Shown here piece after piece: positions 1 through 5,252 of a stretch of 5,252 bases of DNA. The notes under the pieces were generated by a model. That model was given only the letters and a program-made list of their open reading frames with translations, made no database searches and had not been told where the DNA came from. The stretch is from Thermoplasmatota archaeon (lineage in GTDB: Archaea; Thermoplasmatota; E2; DHVEG-1): NCBI GenBank assembly GCA_018824925.1, contig JAHJFH010000141.1:1-5252 (forward strand). Direction: 5' to 3'. Position 1 is the stretch's first letter; every line of letters starts with the position of its first letter. The position numbers and the translations under genes were made by a program.

Positions 1-2
1 AC

Positions 3-2585
3 AGAATTGCCACAATTACCGCACCAACCGGCTGGATAGGGCAAGAAACCATCACATTCACCGCAACAGACCCAGAAAACCTCTCAGATACTGACACCGC
101 AACCTTTGCCATAACCATAGGCAATTACCCGCCGCAAGTCGATGACATCCCAGACCAAACAATCAACGAAGGACAACAATTCACCACAATCAACCTCAAC
201 AATTATGTAACTGATGTCGAAGACCCCGACGCCAACATCCAATGGACAACAACCGGTACTTTCGACCTCATCATCACTATTAGCCCAGCAAAAATCGCAA
301 CCATCACCATACCCCATACAAACTGGGCTGGAAGCGAACTTATTACCTTCATCGCAACTGATACTGGTTCACTTACTGACTCAGATCAAGCGCTCTTTAC
401 GGTAAACCTTGTTAACGATCCCCCACAAGTCCTTGATATCCCTGCACAAACCATTTCTGAAGGAGGCACATTTACCCAAATACAACTCGACTCATATGTA
501 ACCGACATTGACAACCTCCCATCAGAAATCACCTGGACCGCAACTGGTCAAACAGACCTACTCATCACCATTCTACCTACAAGAATCGCAATCATTGAAC
601 CACCAAATACAACCTGGAACGGAGCAGAAACTATTACCTTCACCGCAACAGACCCCGGAAGCCTCTCAGATTCCGATTCCGCAACTTTCACCGTCATCGC
701 AGGAAACGACCCACCCATCGTTGACGATATTCCCGATCAAAGCATCAACGAAGGACAAACCTTCTCACAAATTAACCTTGACAACTACGTAACCGACGAA
801 GAAGATTCCGATGAAAACATCACCTGGACCTACACAGGAAATTCCTATCTCCAAGTAACCATCACTAACCGAATCGCAACCATCACCTCCCCCAATCCAG
901 AATGGAACGGACTCGAAGCCATAACCTTCATAGCTACCGACACCGCTCAACTCAGCGATTCCGACATAGCACTCTTTGAAATACTACCACAAAACGACCC
1001 ACCCATAGCCAATGATGACACCTACAATGTAAACGAAAATTCACACAATAACCTCCTCCACCCCCTCACCAACGACACCGACATCGATGGCGACACACTC
1101 AGAATAATCAGTATCACCCAACCATCCCAAGGAAACGCAACACACGACGACACCACCATCACCTACACGCCACCCAGCAACTACACCGGAACCACCACTC
1201 TCACCTACACAATAACCGATGATAACGGCAGCACTGATACCGCAACCATCACCATCATCATACAAACCAATGACCCACCAAACACCCCAACCACACCAAC
1301 AGGCCCCACATCAGGATACACATCACAAACATACAGCTTCACCACTAGCTCCATCGACCCCGAAGCCCATAGCATCACCTACGGCTGGGACTTCAACAAC
1401 GACGACATCATCGACACCTGGACCCCCGCATATCCCTCCGGGGACCAAGCAACCATAACAACCTCATGGCAAGCAATCGGAACCTATCAGATAAAAGTCA
1501 AAGCACGCGACACCCTCAGCAAAGAAAGCCCATGGTCAACCACACATACCATTACCATCACCAAAAAAACCTCCTCAGGCGGAGGAGGTGGCGGACCACT
1601 CCCACCAGCAAACCTCCCACCTATTGCTGACGCATCAGCCGGAGCCCCATACCATACAACCATCAACACCCCCATCCTGTTAAACGCATCAGAAAGCTAC
1701 GATCAAGACGGCACCATCACCACATGGACCTGGACCATAGGAGATATTACAAAACAAGGAATAACCACCATCCACACCTTCATCAATGAAGGCTCCTACA
1801 CCATCAAACTAACCGTAATAGACAACGGTGGCTCATCTAACTCAGATTCATTCAACATCGACATCATCAAACCAAATTCACCACCCATCATAACCTCTAT
1901 AAAAGCCCCCACACAACTCCCAAAAGATACAGAAGGACAAATCACACTCCACGCAACCGACGACAACAACGATCTCATCGAATATATAATAAACTGGGGA
2001 GACACCACCACCGAAACAAGTCCATACACCCCGACTAGCACCAATATAACCCTAACACACTCATGGAACACCCCCGGTATATATCATATAACAATCATCG
2101 CCCATGACAACCATAACCCACAGGAAAACCACACCTCAGAACCAATCACGAAAATCATCATGATCGATGCCTGGGACCTCTCCCACCACATCAACGGCTA
2201 CCTCATAGACACAAATAGCGATGGCATCTATGACATATACTTCAACAACGATCTTGATCAACAAACCGCTATAGCACGAGAACTCAATGGCACCTATCGA
2301 ATTAATATCGATGGGGACAACAGCTGGGATTACTGGTATGACATCAACATCGATACCCTTCAACCCTATAACGTTGTTATTCTACAAACAGAAACATTCC
2401 CACTCGCAATAATCATATTACTTGGACTCTTCCTGATCCTATTATTTGTCTTGATACTTGGGCAACTAAAAAAACAAAAAACCCAAAAAACAGCGAAGAA
2501 AAAAAATCCTCCCAAAAAAACTAGCAACTCAAAGAAAACAAAATCCACTGCAACAAAAAAATCAAAAACAACAAAGAAAAAATAA
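3..2585 (+). CDS. Large modular surface protein: cadherin-like repeats, PKD domains, C-terminal membrane anchor (5' end missing)
   Basis: The frame is open from the left edge to TAA at 2583-2585, giving 860 codons; codon n begins at position 3n. No start is visible, so this is the 3' part of a longer gene. Domains in order: end of a cadherin-like repeat (1-40); three full repeats (41-137, 138-234, 235-330) with the pattern PP..DIP.Q.I.EG..F..I.L..YVTD; a tandem-95/cadherin-like domain (331-422, starting NDPPIANDD); a PKD-like domain (about 423-520, W462-D-F-N-N-D); a hexa-Gly linker (526-531); a PKD domain (537-622); a PKD-like domain (624-719, W665-G-D); a Ca-loop-like segment (D736-T-N-S-D-G-I-Y-D and D770-G-D-N-S-W-D); one membrane helix (about 799-820); and a Lys-rich tail (18 Lys in the last 40). 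This fits an extracellular stalk or adhesin anchored with a cytoplasmic tail; the ligand is unknown. The visible part has one Met (720) and no Cys. Membership of these repeat families is confident; exact function is not. Confidence 0.9.
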   Translation, partial: RIATITAPTGWIGQETITFTATDPENLSDTDTATFAITIGNYPPQVDDIPDQTINEGQQFTTINLNNYVTDVEDPDANIQWTTTGTFDLIITISPAKIATITIPHTNWAGSELITFIATDTGSLTDSDQALFTVNLVNDPPQVLDIPAQTISEGGTFTQIQLDSYVTDIDNLPSEITWTATGQTDLLITILPTRIAIIEPPNTTWNGAETITFTATDPGSLSDSDSATFTVIAGNDPPIVDDIPDQSINEGQTFSQINLDNYVTDEEDSDENITWTYTGNSYLQVTITNRIATITSPNPEWNGLEAITFIATDTAQLSDSDIALFEILPQNDPPIANDDTYNVNENSHNNLLHPLTNDTDIDGDTLRIISITQPSQGNATHDDTTITYTPPSNYTGTTTLTYTITDDNGSTDTATITIIIQTNDPPNTPTTPTGPTSGYTSQTYSFTTSSIDPEAHSITYGWDFNNDDIIDTWTPAYPSGDQATITTSWQAIGTYQIKVKARDTLSKESPWSTTHTITITKKTSSGGGGGGPLPPANLPPIADASAGAPYHTTINTPILLNASESYDQDGTITTWTWTIGDITKQGITTIHTFINEGSYTIKLTVIDNGGSSNSDSFNIDIIKPNSPPIITSIKAPTQLPKDTEGQITLHATDDNNDLIEYIINWGDTTTETSPYTPTSTNITLTHSWNTPGIYHITIIAHDNHNPQENHTSEPITKIIMIDAWDLSHHINGYLIDTNSDGIYDIYFNNDLDQQTAIARELNGTYRINIDGDNSWDYWYDINIDTLQPYNVVILQTETFPLAIIILLGLFLILLFVLILGQLKKQKTQKTAKKKNPPKKTSNSKKTKSTATKKSKTTKKK
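123..413 (+). repeat. Cadherin-like repeat A (97 codons)
   Basis: This is the first complete copy of the tandem repeat in the large surface gene, codons 41-137. It opens with NYPPQVDDIPDQTINEGQ, passes through an NYVTDVED segment, and ends with an FIATD.GSLTDSD segment. A partial copy precedes it at 3-122. The spacing to the next copy is 291 bp. Asp/Glu-rich turns at repeat junctions would suit calcium binding, as in cadherin-like folds; that part is inferred. Confidence 0.85.
414..704 (+). repeat. Cadherin-like repeat B (97 codons)
   Basis: This is the second complete copy, codons 138-234, opening with NDPPQVLDIPAQTISEG and ending with a TFTATDPGSLSDSDSATF segment. That last segment closely matches the end of the partial copy at the left edge (TFTATDPENLSDTDTATF), also at the DNA level. 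Unit length is identical to repeat A, which supports tandem duplication. Confidence 0.85.
705..992 (+). repeat. Cadherin-like repeat C (96 codons)
   Basis: This is the third complete copy, codons 235-330, opening with NDPPIVDDIPDQSINEGQ and containing NYVTDEEDSDENITW. It is one codon shorter than copies A and B. It is followed at codon 331 by a different domain of about 92 residues (NDPPIANDDTYNVNEN), which resembles the tandem-95/VCBS-type cadherin-like repeats common in very large adhesins. Confidence 0.83.
1572..1871 (+). other. Gly-linker plus PKD domain module
   Basis: Codons 524-531 encode two Ser and six consecutive Gly, followed by a Pro-rich hinge and a PKD domain from about codon 537. 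The PKD signatures are LPPIADASAG at the start, NASESYDQDGTI in the middle, a W-T-W strand, HTF, then GSYTIKLTVID near the end. A comparable Ser/Gly linker followed by a PKD domain occurs in the third gene (from 5013), so this looks like a reusable module. PKD domains are Ig-like extracellular spacers; binding partners cannot be inferred. Confidence 0.75.
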
Positions 2586-2588
2586 AAA

Positions 2589-2660
2589 CCGTAACAAACA
2601 ACACAACCAAACCCTCTTTTTTTCTTTATAATTTTTTTTATTTTTTTCCTCAAAAAAACA
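2589..2660 (+). terminator. Oligo-T terminator of the large surface gene
   Basis: Within 65 nt of the stop codon the + strand has T-runs at 2617-2623 (7 T), 2632-2639 (8 T) and 2641-2647 (7 T). Archaeal intrinsic termination is driven mainly by such T-tracts without a strong GC hairpin, and no GC-rich stem is present here. The position between a stop codon and a TATA box fits transcription ending before the next gene. Confidence 0.75.
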
Positions 2661-2671
2661 AAGTATATATA
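2660..2671 (+). promoter_or_regulatory. Archaeal TATA box with BRE-like purines for the second gene
   Basis: TATATATA occupies 2664-2671, preceded by AAAG at 2660-2663, as expected of a TFB recognition element. Archaeal transcripts usually start about 25 nt downstream of the TATA centre, predicting a start near 2692 and a leader of roughly 28 nt before the ATG at 2721. A short inverted repeat, ATACAT-4 nt-ATGTAT (2669-2684), overlaps the downstream edge and could be an operator; that is only a suggestion. Confidence 0.65.
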
Positions 2672-2720
2672 CATGCATATGTATTTATTACCAACATCTT
2701 TGGATGGGAACGGTAGGTAC

Positions 2721-4238
2721 ATGAAGAAGAGGGGCAGATTACAAAAGGTTTTAGGCTTATCTATAGCAGCTTCACTCTTAATGCTTATATTTGCAGTATT
2801 AATACCACCAACAGCAGCTATTGATCTAACTTTAGGAAATCGTACACCAACCAGCACCAACACTGGTGGCAAAATTGTATTTAACAATGTCAACATCACA
2901 ATACATGGTATCGAACGAATACCAATTACTGAACTAAATTTCACCATATTTCAAGGAACTACCACATATAATAACATCAAATTTGATGTTTTTGGCAACA
3001 TTTTATCAGGTGATGATTCTTATTTTGAGGTAGAATTACTTTCACCATCATCTAGTCAAATTACCAGTTGGTTCACTCCCGGAATAGGATATGAATATGG
3101 TTACGGGGAACGATGGGGAAGTAACCCCGGTGATGGATATGGTTATGGTAGTGCAAGTGAATCCAACATCACCTTCTGCTATCGAATTAATTATACAACC
3201 AGAGGAACTGGATCTTTTTATGCAAAACTATTTGCAAAAGCAACCATGAATAGCATCACCAAAATATATCAGTCAAATCAATTAACCTTTACAGTCAGTT
3301 CAACAGCTCTAGAAGGAGTCCCTGCGGGATCATCAACAAAAATCCTAGCATTAGTAAGCTCACAAGAAACACTTAGAGCTGTTGAAAAAATCGTAGGTAT
3401 ACCCTTTGTAACACCCTTCTACGCAAAGGACACCGATGGGGATAATCTCGTCGATGAATTTACTGATCCCAACGGAATACTAACCGCTATACGTACCATC
3501 CGAGATGGAGCAAAAATACTCTTCCTGCTCTCAAGTAGATCCGATGGACGACCAAACTTGCTCTGGAATTCAGCTGATGATACTATTAGCGAAATAACCA
3601 GCGTATTTGCAACCATTGAAGAAACCCAGATCGACACCTCAGCAGAAACTGTAACCGTTGTTATTAGTGTTGAAAAAGATGGATGGATCTACATCGAAGT
3701 AGATGATATCTATCCACCTGATCAATATCCAGGATATGTCCTCACTGTACGAACTAGCACCGGAAAACAAATTCCTGCGGAATATATCTGGCGGGAAGAT
3801 GAAAAGATTTACATCCTAGATGATCCCACAACCCAATATTTAATCATATACAATTACGACATTCTTCGACCGCTCTTTTCACCAAATGATGGAACTGAAT
3901 TTGCAGAAGCAAGACCCACTATTATCATCACCTACTATGAAGAAGTTTCAATTATAACAGCGAAACTCAATGGTGTGGACATCAGAGGCATGATGACCTC
4001 CACAGATATAAAAACCTACAACTTTACACCATCCTACAATCTAGCATCGGGTGTGTATGAACTCAGTATAACCGTACAAGATAGTGAGGGTAATTCCCTT
4101 ACTTCATCCGCAACCTATATCGTAAACCTCCCCCATGGTGGCAGTACCGAAGGTTTCCCCTGGCTCCTTATAACCATCCTAGCAATAATACTGCTTATTG
4201 CAGCAATTATCGTTATCCTAAAACTCTTCATATTATAA
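2721..4238 (+). CDS. Secreted surface protein with novel Gly/Tyr-motif N-terminal domain and C-terminal membrane anchor
   Basis: This is a 505-residue protein of no family I recognise as a whole. Order: Sec-type signal peptide (K2-K3-R4, hydrophobic 10-28, likely cleavage near A33); N-terminal domain about 34-192, paralogous to the third gene; thrombospondin-3-like calcium loop D237-T-D-G-D-N-L-V-D-E; unrecognised beta-rich region about 253-382; Ig-like domain 383-469 (SPNDG, KLNGVD, Y.F.P, SGVYELSITVQD.EGN); short linker; membrane helix about 481-500 at the extreme C-terminus. Several N-X-S/T sequons (N40, N58, N73, N149, N157) suit N-glycosylation. The ATG at 2721 is chosen because the upstream in-frame ATG at 2673 lies almost inside the TATA box, before the expected transcript start, and because from 2721 both paralogs carry IPP at exactly residues 28-30. 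An in-frame TTG at 2700 is a weaker alternative. The ribosome binding site is poor. It is likely a membrane-tethered envelope protein; ligand unknown. Confidence 0.88.
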   Translation: MKKRGRLQKVLGLSIAASLLMLIFAVLIPPTAAIDLTLGNRTPTSTNTGGKIVFNNVNITIHGIERIPITELNFTIFQGTTTYNNIKFDVFGNILSGDDSYFEVELLSPSSSQITSWFTPGIGYEYGYGERWGSNPGDGYGYGSASESNITFCYRINYTTRGTGSFYAKLFAKATMNSITKIYQSNQLTFTVSSTALEGVPAGSSTKILALVSSQETLRAVEKIVGIPFVTPFYAKDTDGDNLVDEFTDPNGILTAIRTIRDGAKILFLLSSRSDGRPNLLWNSADDTISEITSVFATIEETQIDTSAETVTVVISVEKDGWIYIEVDDIYPPDQYPGYVLTVRTSTGKQIPAEYIWREDEKIYILDDPTTQYLIIYNYDILRPLFSPNDGTEFAEARPTIIITYYEEVSIITAKLNGVDIRGMMTSTDIKTYNFTPSYNLASGVYELSITVQDSEGNSLTSSATYIVNLPHGGSTEGFPWLLITILAIILLIAAIIVILKLFIL

Positions 4239-4253
4239 TCAGATCACCCAACC

Positions 4254-4280
4254 CTCCTTCTCCTTTTTTTCATTTTATTT
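4254..4280 (+). terminator. Oligo-T terminator of the second gene
   Basis: A pyrimidine-rich stretch begins 15 nt after the stop codon and contains a run of seven T (4264-4270), then TTTT (4273-4276) and TTT (4278-4280). As with the previous gene there is no GC-rich hairpin, consistent with archaeal T-tract termination. Both terminators begin with an ACCCTC-type pyrimidine lead-in. Confidence 0.7.
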
Positions 4281-4354
4281 AACTGGTAAGTATGCATATC
4301 ATGATGCATGTAACTTGAAAAAAAATAAAATTATAAATAACACCGAATTGCATA
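4281..4354 (+). other. AT-rich intergenic segment with paired ATGCAT boxes
   Basis: No coding potential is seen here. Two ATGCAT hexamers (4292-4297 and 4304-4309) flank a 6-nt spacer, making an imperfect palindrome about 55 nt upstream of the main TATA box. A second TATA-like sequence, TTATAAAT, lies at 4331-4338 and could be an alternative promoter. ATGCAT also occurs once at 2673-2678 beside the second gene's TATA box. A shared operator is possible but short AT-rich palindromes are common in such DNA. Confidence 0.3.
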
Positions 4355-4370
4355 CTAAAACATATATATA
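4355..4370 (+). promoter_or_regulatory. Archaeal TATA box with BRE-like element for the third gene
   Basis: TATATATA at 4363-4370 is preceded by the A-rich CTAAAAC at 4355-4361. The predicted start lies near 4391, leaving a leader of about 21 nt that contains the GGTGA ribosome binding site. The geometry is like that upstream of the second gene (TATA centre 46 versus 53 nt from the ATG), so the two paralogs have similarly arranged separate promoters. Confidence 0.65.
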
Positions 4371-4403
4371 ATAAACTGGATTACATGAAACAACGTGGGA
4401 TTG

Positions 4404-4408
4404 GGTGA
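4404..4408 (+). promoter_or_regulatory. Ribosome binding site of the third gene
   Basis: GGTGA matches the archaeal anti-Shine-Dalgarno target (GGAGGTGAT) and sits 4 nt before the ATG at 4413. It helps fix the start. A GTG overlapping it at 4405 is in another frame and runs into TGA within a few codons. Confidence 0.6.
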
Positions 4409-4412
4409 ATAA

Positions 4413-5252
4413 ATGGTGAATAGAGAGATATCTAAAAAAGTATTAGCATTAGCCTTTTCAATCATATTAATTATACTAGTTTTTTCCGTTTTGATACCTC
4501 CTGCAGCAGGAGTAGAACTTACAATCGGGGGACGATCACCTTCAAGTGTCACAGTTGGCGGAACCATCACCTTTACTGATGTGAATATAACTATCGAAGC
4601 AATAGAACGAATTCCCTTTGTAGAACTCAATTTCACAATATTTAACAGTGCCCATAGTGAAGTTGCCTCAGTTCAATTTATGGTAAATGCCACCGAAAAA
4701 TCAGGGTCTGATACCAATAACCGATTTACTATCTCCTTAGAAGAACCAAATTCCACTGTTCTTGAAAGCTGGCATACCACCGGCCAAGGATACGATATCT
4801 CGTATGGTTATTATTGGGGATCTACCAACGGAACGGGATATGGATATGGTTCAACAAGCGGTATTCAAATTACGATTTCCTATACAATTATTTACACCAC
4901 CCATACCACAGGATCAGGTTTCTATGGTAAACTATTTGGTAATGCTACCATGAACTCTCAAACTGTTATATATAACTCTAGTGCATCACCAACCTTCAAT
5001 GTTAAATCTAAATCTTCATCCAGTGGTGGAGGTGGATCAAGTAATATTGCGCCAACCGCTGATGCAGGAGGACCATATACCGGTGCCGTCGGCCAAACCA
5101 TTGTTTTATCAGCAGCGGGTAGTAGTGACACCGATGGCACGCTCAATGGCTACAAATGGGATTTCACTAACGATGGCGTCTACGATACCGATTGGCTGAC
5201 AACAGCAACCACCAGTCACAGCTATGGCTCGCCCGGTACATATACCGTAAAA
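4413..5252 (+). CDS. Secreted surface protein, paralog of the preceding gene, with PKD domain (3' end missing)
   Basis: The frame is open for 280 codons to the right edge with no stop, so the gene is truncated by the window. A signal peptide occupies about 1-33 (K8-K9, hydrophobic 10-28, IPPAAG). Residues 34-197 form the domain shared with the preceding gene: over residues 34-77 I count 27 identities in 44 ungapped positions. The Gly/Tyr motif falls at 124-147, with W135-G-S and G142-Y-G-Y-G-S. A low-complexity linker (K198-S-K, four Ser, four Gly) leads to a PKD domain from about 212, with APTADAGGPY, SAAGSSDTDGTL, W249-D-F-T-N-D-G-V-Y-D and GTYTV. Sequons are frequent (N58, N73, N92, N113, N139, N177, N188); N58 and N73 are conserved in the paralog. 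There is no Cys. Further PKD domains and a membrane anchor beyond the window are expected by analogy but not seen. Role: inferred cell-surface or adhesion protein. Confidence 0.87.
   Translation, partial: MVNREISKKVLALAFSIILIILVFSVLIPPAAGVELTIGGRSPSSVTVGGTITFTDVNITIEAIERIPFVELNFTIFNSAHSEVASVQFMVNATEKSGSDTNNRFTISLEEPNSTVLESWHTTGQGYDISYGYYWGSTNGTGYGYGSTSGIQITISYTIIYTTHTTGSGFYGKLFGNATMNSQTVIYNSSASPTFNVKSKSSSSGGGGSSNIAPTADAGGPYTGAVGQTIVLSAAGSSDTDGTLNGYKWDFTNDGVYDTDWLTTATTSHSYGSPGTYTVK

Noticed and set aside
1..992. CRISPR-like direct repeats
   Set aside because: The repeating unit is 291 bp, in frame and translated into a cadherin-like domain; there are no short identical repeats with unique spacers.
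214..1458. Short + strand frames at 214-405, 508-792 and 1219-1458
   Set aside because: They are in a different frame from the large surface gene, are Pro/Ser/Thr/Gln-rich low-complexity products of its A+C-rich sequence, and lack ribosome binding sites.
2577..2646. Possible 12-bp stem between AAAAAATAAAAA (2577-2588) and TTTTTATTTTTT (2635-2646)
   Set aside because: The stem is made only of A:U pairs in low-complexity sequence with a loop of about 46 nt, so it is weak and expected by chance; the T-runs alone explain termination.
2673..2720. Longer start for the second gene at ATG 2673
   Set aside because: It lies 2 nt after the TATA box, upstream of the expected transcript start, and adds 16 residues ahead of a normal signal peptide. 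The paralog aligns from the ATG at 2721.
2366..2947. Minus-strand open frame of 193 codons over the end of the first gene and the start of the second
   Set aside because: It is antisense to a Lys-rich tail, a T-rich terminator and a signal peptide, so its composition (Phe-rich, low complexity) is a mirror of those. Its similarity to the minus-strand frame at 4355-4636 only reflects the paralogy of the two + strand genes.
4355..4636. Minus-strand open frame of 93 codons over the start of the third gene
   Set aside because: It runs antisense across the promoter, signal peptide and conserved domain of the third gene. The + strand frame has the signal peptide, ribosome binding site and homology.
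4762..5199. Short + strand frames at 4762-4953 and 4981-5199
   Set aside because: They lie inside the third gene in another frame and show no recognisable domain, while the main frame carries the conserved domain and PKD signatures.

Overview
The window looks archaeal, most likely from a euryarchaeal or Thermoplasmatota-type lineage, though the lineage call is only moderate. The evidence is: TATA boxes with purine-rich upstream elements about 45-55 nt before the start codons, no bacterial -35/-10 pairs, oligo-T terminators, one GGTGA ribosome binding site, and secreted proteins rich in Asn/Thr with many N-X-S/T sequons and PKD-type domains. All three genes lie on the + strand and all appear to encode cell-surface proteins. 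I see no RNA gene, CRISPR array, insertion sequence or metabolic enzyme.

Layout. (1) Positions 1-2585 hold the 3' 860 codons of a very large surface protein whose start lies to the left. It is a chain of cadherin-like repeats of about 97 residues, one tandem-95-type domain, three PKD-like domains with a hexa-Gly linker, a Ca-loop-like membrane-proximal domain, one transmembrane helix and a Lys-rich C-terminal tail. (2) Positions 2586-2720 carry an oligo-T terminator followed by a TATA box. (3) Positions 2721-4238 hold a complete 505-residue secreted protein anchored by a C-terminal membrane helix. (4) Positions 4239-4412 hold another terminator, a TATA box and a ribosome binding site. (5) From 4413 to the right edge runs the 5' part (280 codons) of a third surface protein.

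The second and third genes are paralogs over their first ~195 residues: signal peptide plus one unrecognised domain containing a Gly/Tyr-rich motif. After that they diverge completely. The second continues into a Ca-loop segment, an unrecognised beta-rich region, an Ig-like domain and a membrane anchor. The third continues into a Ser/Gly linker and a PKD domain, the same linker-plus-PKD arrangement found in the first gene. The locus therefore reads as a small cassette of modular surface proteins, each with its own promoter and terminator. A role in adhesion or cell-envelope architecture is inferred from domain content; no specific partner or ligand can be read from the sequence.

The most interesting point is the paired N-terminal domain with its conserved aromatic-glycine motif, which I cannot assign to a known family. 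I do not see convincing evidence for a new defence, mobile or regulatory system.
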